Shown piece by piece: positions 54,328-64,000 of a stretch of 64,000 nt of DNA (position 1 is the first letter of the stretch; the number at the start of each line of letters is the position of its first letter). The stretch lies in contig BQMF02000285.1 in the NCBI GenBank assembly GCA_027922465.2, positions 372,001 through 436,000 of the forward strand, given 5' to 3'. The translations under genes were made by a program, and so were the position numbers. Below the pieces are notes generated by a model that saw only the letters and a program-made list of their open reading frames with translations, made no database searches and was not told where the DNA came from. The stretch comes from Turritopsis dohrnii. Lineage: Eukaryota > Cnidaria > Hydrozoa > Anthoathecata > Oceaniidae.

Positions 54328-55136
54328 GAAAATTCTAAAAGTTCAGACATAAGAGTTAGCTTTATTTATGTAAGCGATCATTAAAATTTGAAAGGTCACC
54401 GAAGCATTCAGCCGTATTTGTACATGAAGTAGTTTTTTTAATAAATTAGGTTTGTTAAATTATTTTCATCCTCTTACATCCTTTGTGTGCCTATTTCCAC
54501 ATTCTTTGTGTGCCTATTTTCTGGAAGAAACCTACCTAAGAAGAACAACAAGAAAAATGAAACTTGGTTTCTTAAATAAGACAAGTGATTTTGTTATTCC
54601 AGTGGAACTTCAGTGAAATAGACATTCGATAATCAGAAAGATGAACAAAATCTTCGACTGCCAAAAAGCTCCATTTCAACGACTTTGCAATTCACAAACT
54701 AGTTCAAAAAGTAACATGAAACAACTATACATCATCATAATATCAAAAAATTAACCTCAAAAGTTAACAAAAAAATATACTTGCACTCACTCGAGCCGCC
54801 AGTATTATACAGTGCGTTTCAAAAAATTGGCAACAAAAAATATTACTGCAGTTTATAAAGTAAATATCCAATTCATTCTGATAAATTTTATATCAATGGA
54901 ATCCTTGACTTTTTGTCTTTTCCAATGTTTTTTGCAAGAAATGAAAAAGAGGAAGAAGAAAAGAAAATCGAAAAAATAAGTTTGGAAACACTCATTAATT
55001 TTTTGAAGCACTCTGTACTTAATTAACTTTTTCCACTTTCGTAAAGCCTGGCGATTTCGACGACTAAAAAGATCGACAAATTAGCATCCACTCTTCTGTG
55101 CTATAGTGCGTGACGTGAGATCGATAATGACAATAT
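54328..55136. other. Non-coding spacer
   Basis: AT-rich; a duplicated CCTATTTCC/TTTGTGTGCC stretch lies near 54480-54520. No gene. Confidence 0.4.
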
Positions 55137-55345
55137 ATATATATTGACCTATCGCAAGCTTTAGACACTATTGGTCACGGAGAATTATTATCTAAATTTT
55201 AAACTTACACATTCAAGGAAAGGAACTATCATGGTTTACCGATTACTTATTTAACAGGACACAATTTGAATCGATATATTGCGGTGTACCCCAGCGTTCT
55301 ATCCTTGGGCCACTATTATTCTTGATATTTATAAAGCCTATAAAA
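55137..55345 (+). pseudogene. LINE reverse-transcriptase fragment
   Basis: Reads IDLSQALDTIGHGELLSKF, then, in other frames, TDYLFNRTQFESIYCGV and PQRSILGPLLFLIFI. These are RT motifs around the first catalytic Asp and the GVPQGS box (Gly changed to Arg). Broken by at least two frameshifts and a stop, and missing the YADD region. A small relic. Confidence 0.75.
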
Positions 55346-55819
55346 ACAATCATCTTATTTTTATAGGCTTTTTACATGGTAACCTTTTGCCACCTTGTTT
55401 TTATAACATGAAACATCTAGTTGCTACTATCTGTGTAGTTTTATTCTGGAATTGTTTATAATGCTCTGTTAGCACATTAAAGATTCTCACTGTCCACTGG
55501 ATACCCACTTACTTATATCCATTACAAATATTATATAGCTACTCATGGCATCCTTATCTTTGTGTGTTGTGTTAGTGTTTGATGAAAATAAAACTTGAAT
55601 TGGGGATCAAAACACAACATAAGGAGAAATGCATGCGACGAAAAGATAGTGAAAAAGAAATGGAAAAGAAATTCATATGGATTATTAAGCTTCACTTTTT
55701 GTTCTATATACTTTTGCCTAAAGCATCTTTAATCTTTAAGCTAATGTGTCTTCATCTGAATTTAGAAATAAGCTAACAAACACAATCGCCATAGAAACAT
55801 CTAAAAATTATCAGTTTTT
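55346..55819. other. Non-coding spacer
   Basis: Short inverted AAAGCCTATAAAAA/TTTTTATAGGCTTT near 55334-55374. No gene recognised. Confidence 0.4.
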
Positions 55820-55980
55820 TAAGCTTGATTCAGACCTGGCGTTTACGACGATAAGGACGATTAAAATTCAGTGTAATCGTCATAATCGTCTAATGTGAAC
55901 ATTTCTGAATCGTCGTAATCGCCAGGCAATTAATTTATTTTTAATCGTAGTAATCAACGGGTGTCTGAATCAGGCTTGAA
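55820..55980. mobile_element. Short MITE related to 5737-6115
   Basis: Ends AAGCTTGATTCAGACCTGGC and the inverse of TTCAAGCCTGATTCAGACAC, with interior GACGATTAAAATTCAGTGTA as in the larger relative. Internally deleted. Exact borders uncertain. Confidence 0.6.
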
Positions 55981-56383
55981 TAACATCGTGAAGTTTAGGA
56001 GGTATTGTTTTCCTAGCTGGAAGCCACAACGAAATCCAACAAATGTCTACCTAACTCCAAAAGCAACCACTTAAAGGAATCACTTTATGTACCAGAAAAT
56101 GAATTTTAAGAATACCACCAGAAAATATTAACATGCTTTTACGCAAACTTACAAAATATGGAATAATCTTTTATTTTTAAGTTTTCGGGTTTTTTTCTGT
56201 TCATCTTTTACTTTTCGGAAATATGCTAACCAAATTTCCATCTGCGTCATCAACATTTCGCTTCGCTATAACAAGGGAAGGCTTGCTTTGCGTCTTTTCT
56301 TCCTGTTTTTTCTTCTTTGGAATCGTCTAGTGTTTCTAGATTATTACTTCAAATTTTCTAGTACTTTGACGCTTGATTCCAGC
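55981..56383. other. Non-coding spacer
   Basis: AT-rich, no gene recognised. Confidence 0.4.
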
Positions 56384-56425
56384 AGGGATGTGTGAGGGAG
56401 ATGGATAGTGAACGAGTATAAATCT
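56384..56425. repeat. Inverted repeat arm (partner at 59610-59660)
   Basis: AGGGATGTGTGAGGGAGATG followed by GATAGTGAACG and, further on, AAATCTATTG is found inverted at 59605-59660. The arms could be the ends of a 3.3-kb DNA element that encloses the zinc-finger-like frame at 56600. Confidence 0.6.
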
Positions 56426-56599
56426 ATTGTTACCAACCTTGTTATCTATTCAATTTTGCTCACGCATTTTAAAACAATAGAATTTTTTCCTTATTAAACC
56501 AATCAGATTGGATTTTATTGTTTGAGTTGGACGAATGAAATTATTTGTAGTTTTCCGTCCTAAACGTACAAGCCAGAACACCTTTCAGTTATATTCAAT

Positions 56600-56926
56600 A
56601 TGGCGACCAGTAACACGTGTTTTGATAATGAGGAATTGAAGTTTGAAGATGTCGATTTTGACGAAGATATTGAGGTTTTAGTCGATACTGCGATTATGTC
56701 AGATGACGAAGAAAAAGTTCTGGCTGTAGATGATTTGGATGAGGACTTAACTTTACAAGTTCCCACTGTTGTTTTTGTTGTGGATGATGATGATGATGTA
56801 TTAAAAGTTGTTGATTCATTCCATGAAAATATCGAAGTTAATCAGTCATCTGCATTCATTTACTATTGTAAAAATTGCTGGAAGAAACATAAGAATCTTT
56901 TTTTTTTTTTTACAAGAGGCACTTAG
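56600..56926 (+). pseudogene. Acidic protein with degenerate zinc-finger, possibly transposon-derived
   Basis: ATG at 56600. Strongly acidic (DEDIEVLVDTAIMSDDEEKV, VVDDDDDVLKVVDSFHENIE), then YYCKNCWKKHKN, the start of a C2H2-like finger. The frame is lost in a 14-T run (about 56898-56911); a His..Cys continuation (RHLEKC-like) lies in another frame. Traces of further coding sequence run to about 57430. Family unknown; the inverted arms at 56384 and 59610 suggest it belongs to a DNA transposon. Confidence 0.4.
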
Positions 56927-57431
56927 AAAAGTGTAAAAAAAACAACAGTTGATAAAGAAGAATTTCACATGCATAATGAACTTTGCTCACAATTTGCAGA
57001 TACACTGATGTTATTGAAGATTTCAGTACATAAAAAGAGCTGATGTTTTCGAAATTTCACAAGATTAGAAATTATGAACTCCTGGAAAGATACATAATTC
57101 ATTTTTTGCATGAAAACACTGAGCTTGAGCTTGTAATCCTATTTCAATTTGTTTGGGACTTTTTCGAGTAATGTTAAAGGAAAGGAACAAGTATTTAATT
57201 AAAGATTGTTTTGTGGAAGCAAGTCATTAAAAGTTGACACCAGTAGAAGAAAAACTCTACATTATGTTTCTGAGAACATTCCATACGCTATCGAAAGGCA
57301 ACTTCTCAAACAGTAACAAACATTTACGAAGAGTGGAAAACATTGTACAGACAATTCTAACTACATCACTGATGATGAAATATGCAAATGAAAATCTTGA
57401 ACAGAATGTTGTCAAAAATCAAACAAGCTGA

Positions 57432-59604
57432 AAACAAGACACTAAAATTAAAAGTTGGCAACAAAGCTATGCCTGCCATGAGAAAATCATTCTCAAAGGG
57501 AACTTGCAGCAAAAGTAAGTAGACAGATTTGCACAACACATACTTTTTTTGTTTTTATTATGTATACCAGTTTGCAAATATATAATCAAACAGGATGACA
57601 AATCTTTAAAATTAATTTAACATTTTACTTTTAGCACTGAAGATGATATAATATATCGAAGAGCTTTTGCTTGATTTTAAAGATTTGTCGTCTTATTTTG
57701 TTATATACTTTTTTTCCTTATTAAAGTTTGGGCTTATCTAATTATTATCGAATCAAAGCTCAATTATTCTAAAGTGTTTGAAAATATTTTACTTTGCTTT
57801 TTTTTAAACAATTATTTTGGATGTAGGGCTGTTTTATGGAATATTATGACCTAGCAATTTCATTTTGAAGTTTTATCTCATATTAAATACCTTTAACCCC
57901 GTCATCATGTAGTGACCTAGAACAAGATCTTGACCATTTTCAAGGGATAATTGACCAGAAAATGGAATATTAGGAAAAAGCATTACACGATTTGAAGAGA
58001 AAAAAATGCAGCCAATTACGGCAGCAAGTCAGCGGCATTTGTTAATATTATGATTCACATTCTTCTTTTCACTTGAATATTACTAAACAAGAAATAAAAA
58101 TTTAATAAAAATTATAGACGACGACGACGAAACCCTATTCCAATAGTCAGCTGGCTACAGCCGCTGACTAAAAACAGTTATTTTCATAATACATAAATTC
58201 ATTAAAAAGGAATGCAATTCAATGAAAGAGAAAAACATTGGTGCCTTTTAATAGCCCCAGGTCCAAAATAATTGTAGCATATTATATATCTTCCATATAT
58301 AATATACATCTTCGCTCAAATAATTAAATATCAAGTCTACCTTTTTTGACACACACGTCTAGTAAATGATTTGTTGGCATCTGAACATCATACTCAAATG
58401 CTATAATGAGAAAAACATTGGTGCTCCAGGTATATATATATATAAAAGATTGTTGCATATGTATGGAACATTATTGTTGATTGTAGAAGATAAGAGCTAA
58501 CCCAGATGGCCTGTTGAACAAAAGAACAGAGCTCGTCTCTAAGTGTCGCCATAGAAACAAGTTCATATTTGGGAACGTTAAGTAGTTTTACAGCAGTCCA
58601 TAGCGTATACAAATATATTTTATACACGTATTTGATAAATTGTATCAATGAGTTCATTAGCAGTTTGAAAATTGTAAAAACATTAAACTCAGAGTCGCTG
58701 CAAATCTGTGTTTTTAATTCTGTTTTAACATACGAATATTATTGTTGCATATTCTTGGGTTGCATATTCTTGGACATTTCTTGGACAAATCCTGGACATT
58801 TTATTGTTGAGATTTTTGGTTCACCACCATCAAATCTTGACAATTCACCATAATTTCCACTTGATTTCCCACACCGTTCCAGTTTACGTTTGCATACTTC
58901 ATAAATAAAAATGGATGAACTGTTGGAATATCCTCTGTCAAATTATGCCCAAATAACTTAAGTATTTCATCTTTAAAATCAATTACTTTCTTCAGATTCT
59001 TATACTTGTCACAAGTCTTTATTTTATTGGCACATACACATTTTAGCTTCTTTGAAACATCCCTATAAATATTACCAATAACTTACTGGATGAAAGTTTG
59101 AACTGAAAAGACAATTATTCCATCAGATATAAACGGAATACTTACAAAATAACAGAGTCAGTCTGTTTACTGCAGTAACTTCTATCCAAGTGCTGCTTAA
59201 AAATACAAAGTGCCGCTACTAATAATCAACTTAAATGCAATCTATGGTCATCAAAGATACCATTACACTCATTTACAACACTTCCAGATTTTATCTACAG
59301 CAGCAATTGAGTCCTGAAACACTCACTTTTTAACAACATGAGGTGTTCGTCTAAGAACTTTTACCCACGTGTTGTGGCCTTTGGCACGTCGACAGTCCAG
59401 GCACATTTAACTCTATGATAACTCAGGAATCTTTTTCCTTGCTTGGCACCTTTCAGAGTTTCAGAAACACAGTTAAAATAAGCAATTAAGTTTCAGTTCC
59501 CCTACAAAATACGACTTATCATTCGCCATTTTAAACTTCTCACTGATAACAGAGTTAGACATCAAACAGTAGCCAACACAATAGCAACACAAAAGAAACA
59601 ACAA
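57432..59604. other. Non-coding region, no gene seen
   Basis: AT-rich with homopolymer runs and a (TA) run near 58432. It may be the decayed interior of the element bounded by 56384 and 59660. No domain recognised. Confidence 0.4.
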
Positions 59605-59660
59605 TAGATTTTTTTAGATCTTCAAGCCGTTCACTATCCATCTCCCTCACACATCCCTGA
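59605..59660. repeat. Inverted repeat arm (partner of 56384-56425)
   Basis: CATCTCCCTCACACATCCCT is the exact inverse of the left arm; CAATAGATTT and CGTTCACTATC also match in inverse order. Confidence 0.6.
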
Positions 59661-59684
59661 TTCCGCAGACACATGTTACACCGT

Positions 59685-61160
59685 CAAATGTAGTAACTCC
59701 GACAAATGTAGTAAATTTTCTACGACAAATGTAGTAACTCCGTTAAATGTAGTAAAATCTCCGTCAAATGTAGTAACGCTAAATGTAGTAAAAATCTACG
59801 ACAAATGTAGTAAACACCTTTAAGTTTGGAATGAGCCACAATTACACCCCGATAACATGACCTAAGTGAGCCATAATTGGGAAAACATCATCAAAGTCTT
59901 CACTACGTAATTTTTCAGTGCTATCAGGTGGCTCTGTGATAAGCCTGAAATTTGCACATGCGCAGTAAAAGACTGTCAATACAAGAAAAATGGGTCATAA
60001 AGAGGCGAAACGCATAAGCGTCTTCATCAATTAATTTTGTAAGGGCTGCTAAGTAGCCATAAAATGAAACCAAAAATCGCTCATGCGCAGTAGAAACATA
60101 CTTGTATGAGGTTAATGAACCATAACTTAAAACGCTCGAAGATCTTAACCAGGTAACTTTTAAAACTCTATAAATTCAGTCTATTGTTTTCCATCATTAT
60201 GTTGCGTAATATTTTTTTGCGGAATAGAAATCTTCACTAAAAGTATATCTCAGTTCTCCTTAACATTTTCTTTCAAATATACAAGTTCCAGATAATCCTG
60301 ACATGAACTTACATTTGTCAAGTCACTTGGCGTGAGCAAGTTGTCTCTGTTAATAAAATCATCTTATGTGGCAGAGTAATTAGTGCAGCTTTGCACTTAG
60401 AGACGTTATTGAAAAGTGTGAAAAGACCAATGAAAATTGGTAGGCGTGTGAAGTGGAATAGTGCGCTTATAACTCTATTAGCTGCTGGGCATGGGTGGTA
60501 TATGGGTGGTTATCCTTCAATGGAGGATATTTTAAAACTCAAATACTTTATTTTTCTTGTCATAATTCTACCCAAATGTTTTCACTGCGCATGCGCAAAA
60601 TTGGGATCTATTATATGGTCACTTCATAACACCTGGAATATTATATGATGAAAACCTTGATGAGCCTAATTATGGCTCATTTACCTCATACTAGCATATT
60701 TGGTTTAATTATATGGCCACCTGATAGCCTTTGAAAAGTTACCTGGTGAAGACGTTCATGCATTTTGCCTAATTATCACTGATTTTACGTGTACTAACAT
60801 GCTGTGAATACTCATGCGCAAGCTCCAGGCTTATTACACAGCCACCTGATAGCACTGGAAAAATTACTTGGCGAAGACCTTAATGTGTTTTTCCTAATTA
60901 CAGCTCATTCATGCATCGCATGCGCGATTTTGGTTTTAATTTGCACCTAATAGCCCTTGAAAAGTTATCTGGTGAAGACCTTCACGTGTTTGGCCTAATT
61001 ATCACTCATTCCAAACTTAAAGGTGTTTACTACATTTGTCATAGGTTTACTACATTTGACGGAGTTACTACATTTGTCGTAGATTCTTACTACATTTAGC
61101 GTTACTACATTTTACGGAGATTTTTACTACATTTAACGGAGTTCCTACATTTGCTCGAAG
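59685..61160. mobile_element. Element with termini built of ACATTTG(A/T)CG motifs and NRF-1-like tandem interior
   Basis: Left arm 59690-59850 (GTCAAATGTAGTAACTCCG, CGACAAATGTAGTAA repeated about seven times) is the inverse of the right arm 61005-61160, including flanking CTTTAAGTTTGGAATGAG. The interior has degenerate 110-130 bp units with CATGCGCA palindromes (about 59955, 60084, 60590, 60812, 60919) and ATGGCTCATT. No transposase. A partial relative is 51401-52310. Confidence 0.75.
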
Positions 61161-61650
61161 AATCAGATGTGTGGTCAAAAATCTGGAAGTGAAGCAGCGA
61201 TCCATGCCATGAAGAAAATGTTCAACGACACTACAACAGATGCAGTCCTTCTGGTTGATGCGGCAAATGCTTTTAACAGTCTTAATCGGCAGGTATTTCT
61301 GCATAACATCGGAATAACATGTCCGATTATTGCCACCTACGTCAGAAATTGCTATTCGAACTCAGCACGACTATTCGTAATAGGCGGAATCGAGATAAAG
61401 TCAGATGAAGGAACAACTCAAGGCGACCCATTGGGAATGGCAATTTACGCAATCGCAACAACTCCTCTACTTGATTCAATATCAGAATCCACCAACGATG
61501 AAAAAGAGGTCGCCTTTGCCGACGACATCACTGCTACAAGGAAGCTCGATGTCCTTAAAACATGGTGGGACCTGCTAATGGTAATTGGCCCCCAGTTTGG
61601 CTACTTTCCACAGCCGACGAAATCTTATTTTATTTATTTTCAATTTATGT
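61155..61650 (+). pseudogene. LINE reverse transcriptase fragment, part 1
   Basis: Open frame with RT motifs: AVLLVDAANAFNSLNRQVFL (first catalytic Asp), EGTTQGDPLGMAIYAI (the GDP/PQG box) and EVAFADDITATRKLDVLKTW (FADD catalytic box), followed by PQFGYFPQPTKS. The catalytic residues are intact. The frame runs into unrelated sequence after PTKS at about 61625; coding resumes at 61775. It begins right at the edge of the preceding TIR element, so its N-terminal half is absent. Confidence 0.85.
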
Positions 61651-61708
61651 AAAGTTGACAGTATTTACAGTAGCAAACGCTAATAGCAAACGCTAATTTA
61701 AGTCAACT

Positions 61709-61895
61709 GCATTCCTCGCTTCCAATAACCGGGTTCAACAGGTTTAACAGGTTTAACAATGAGCCAATGGTATCTTGGCTCATTGTTAAACCTGAAGAAC
61801 TTGAAAAAGCCAATGCCAAATTCCAGAACAGTAACATCAAAATCACATCAGAAAGGAAGAAGCATCTGGGAGCGGTTATTGGAAGCGAGGAATGC
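61709..61895. repeat. Nested inverted duplication (snap-back) in the LINE
   Basis: Outer arms 61709-61731 and 61873-61895 are exact inverses over 23 bp (core TTCCTCGCTTCCAATAACC). Inner arms 61750-61767 and 61775-61792 are exact inverses over 18 bp (GGTTTAACAATGAGCCAA) with a 7-bp loop. The right side is LINE coding sequence; the left is an inverted partial copy. Confidence 0.9.
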
Positions 61896-61975
61896 AAAAA
61901 GAACCCTTGCAGGCACAAGGATTTCTGCAAAATCAGCTGAAGTATGAAAAAAGAAAGACTATGACATTCTTGAAA
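61775..61975 (+). pseudogene. LINE reverse transcriptase fragment, part 2
   Basis: Resumes the LINE: LIVKPEELEKANAKFQNSNI, KITSERKKHLGAVIGSEEC, CRHKDFCKIS. It continues the polypeptide of part 1 after PTKS, so about 150 bp of inverted sequence separate two adjacent coding segments. Confidence 0.7.
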
Positions 61976-64000
61976 TTTAAGAAAAGTTTAATCCGCAATA
62001 TATATTTATTAAATTTCTGATCATGTACTCCCCAAAAATCTGGAAAAAACATAATTGTCACTATGCAAAACTTTATCTGAATGACATATGTTCTTTATTT
62101 TGTTGGTACGAAATGATATTAAGGATTCAGTGATCAATTCAGATAAGACAATGAGTATGCATGTAAGTCAATGTAAATGTTATGAATTTAATGTCTTGTC
62201 AATCTTCCTAACAGAATTCCTAATTCAGAAGGAGAAAAAGGAAAGCATAGATTTTAATGATACGAAATACATCTATATACATACAAAATCAACATACATA
62301 ACTGAAAACAGAAATTTGTGCTTTAATTTGAGTAACAATATGTCATTGCCTGAACTAAATTTCATGAAAAGATTATAAAAATTTATTCAGAAACTTAAAA
62401 AACAACAAATTTTTAATTACGTATACACGCCAGGGCATCATGAAAGTATAACTGACCTAATACGAACCTTACATTAACTTCTAATAAACTTAATGAACAA
62501 AACAACATCAAATTCATATGCTTTCAGATATCACAGTGATTACGTATGTACGGTCAATCTTCCTAATTACAAAAAGACTTCCCAAACACAAAAAGTAAAC
62601 AAAGATTAGGATTGTAAAAAATATGACCTAAACTTACCAAAATTAGCAAACATAACTGAAAACAGAAATTTGAGTTAAAGGATGTCCAGTATTTAGCATA
62701 TACAAGTAAATAAGCTAAAATAGCTAGAGAAACATCAAACATAAAATGATGCACAGGTAGAGGGTAGACAGAACATTCTTGTATGTTGTTGGAGCTGAAG
62801 AGGAAACTGAGCTGAGCTGTATGTATCCAGAGCTTAAAAAGCATTACAGCCCACACATGAAACAAAGGATCTTTGGTATTTAGAAAGACTTAAAAGAATC
62901 CTAGACATTTTCAAAAAAAAGCATTCCTTTTCACACCCTGTTTTTATAAAACAATGAGAGCTTGTTTTTAGAAAAGAATGAGCGCAGTACAATCTTTGTA
63001 AGATAATTACAAACTTCTCCCCTTCTCCCTTAAATCTTCTTTTAAATCTGTTCAATATTGATCAATCAACACGTGGAAGTCTAAGTGGGTTTCTTCGGTT
63101 TCTTCTACCATTATGCGAACGGCGTGCAAATGTGAAGTCGAAAAATACCCGGATGATCACATGGCGGAAATTCAAGCCAATAAACTGTCGCTATTGAAAT
63201 TATATTAGCACCCTTTCGTAGAAATCGGGCATTATGCACCAATCACGATTGAGACGGCTTTTTTATGAACCAATGAAATTTAAGAAACAAAAATGCGTAG
63301 GTTTGGACAGTAAGATGAAACAAGATGCCCTTACGGGCAGAAAGATTTCTGCAAAATCAGCTGAAGTATGAAAGATGGAAGACTAACATTAACATTCTTG
63401 AAACTTGAATGATTTTGAATGATTGAACAATACAATACAGTACAACATTGACTGCTGCTCAGTGTAGACTGCATACAGCAGGTGGGAATTGTAACACACA
63501 AAGTAAAATGAGTTTTGTTATTGAAATTTTAAAGTTAAATGTGTTCAAACAGCTGGCCAAAAATGTGCTACCAGTGAAAATTTTCATGAATAAGCGATTG
63601 TAAATTATATGTTGACTCTTGAATGTTGAATGAGAGTGAAAAATGTAAAAAGTACTCTTATATATAATTACATATATAAACAATACACAAATTACATATA
63701 AAAGAAAAGTGTGACATAACGATCCACCGAACATGACCTAATCTAATCTAACAAAATAGAAGAAAGTTTATAAAAATTCTTTAAGAAATTCGAAAAAAAG
63801 GTTGAATGATCTTTACAGCATAACATCATGTTAAAACTTGACATGATATGTACTTCCAATCTTCTTAATTATATACATACAAACAGAATTCTCAATGCTG
63901 CAAATACGTAATCAAAAATCTTGATCGTTAAAAATATATGCTCTATAAATTTATACCAAAAATTTTGTAGTGTTACTAATTGTATAAAGTATTTTGAATT
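61976..64000. other. AT-rich region with duplicated LINE pieces, no intact gene
   Basis: A second copy of TTTCTGCAAAATCAGCTGAAGTATG stands at about 63346, in direct orientation to the one at 61919. CATAACTGAAAACAGAAATT occurs at 62299 and 62651. The region thus contains shuffled copies of LINE sequence. No coding frame of note. Confidence 0.5.

Overview
This is a 64-kb piece of an AT-rich metazoan nuclear genome made almost entirely of transposable elements and their remains. The mixture (a Polinton/adintovirus, Ty3/Gypsy, BEL/Pao, DIRS, Penelope-like elements, several LINEs, hAT, pogo and many foldback DNA elements), eukaryotic splice signals and a lengsin-type glutamine synthetase fit an aquatic invertebrate. 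A cnidarian seems most plausible to me, but the sequence does not prove it. Host genes are scarce: one probable internal exon near the left edge (1057-1159) and a truncated, frameshifted lengsin-like glutamine synthetase (23999-25017).

Layout. 0-10 kb: a host exon, then a nest of DNA elements built on a pogo-related repeat, including two almost identical 2.6-kb hAT-like elements (2890-5487 and 7033-9631), a TAA-flanked MITE and a deleted copy of an element that carries a HIRAN-like gene. 10-20.5 kb: a 128-bp-period repeat present in two inverted copies (one split by a 1.1-kb element), a BEL/Pao gag remnant, a DIRS element with matching inverted termini (14660-17762) and a Penelope-like fragment. 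21.4-23.4 kb: three foldback elements, one carrying repeated CCGGCCGG. 24-28.5 kb: lengsin-like pseudogene, tRNA-like SINE head, LINE 3' end and a pogo/Tigger transposase pseudogene.

30.6-43.5 kb: a decayed Polinton/Maverick (adintovirus-like) provirus. It retains a protein-primed DNA polymerase, a retroviral-type integrase with an intact D,D-35-E triad, an A32/FtsK-type packaging ATPase, major and minor capsid remnants, BRO-like, SAP-like and ankyrin proteins, and a row of small membrane proteins typical of these elements. Nearly every gene has stops or frameshifts. Its polymerase gene was split by a 1.09-kb TA-flanked element carrying the HIRAN-like gene. LINE reverse-transcriptase fragments lie on both sides in the same orientation, so it probably inserted into a LINE and later lost its right end.

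44.36-49.47 kb: a young Ty3/Gypsy element on the minus strand with near-identical 127-129 bp LTRs and a 5-bp target duplication. It has no tRNA primer site. Instead the 10-11 nt just after the 5' LTR are complementary to the predicted 5' end of its own RNA (Tf1/sushi-style self-priming), with a TATA box 30 bp upstream of that start. Gag and pol share one frame, separated by a single UGA followed by CGG.

49.5-64 kb: more MITEs, tandem arrays with NRF-1-like palindromes and CRE sites, a perfect 54-bp palindrome (54274-54327), an element with termini made of repeated ACATTTG(A/T)CG motifs (59685-61160), and LINE pieces, one with a snap-back inverted duplication. All family assignments come from recognition by eye; no database search was run.
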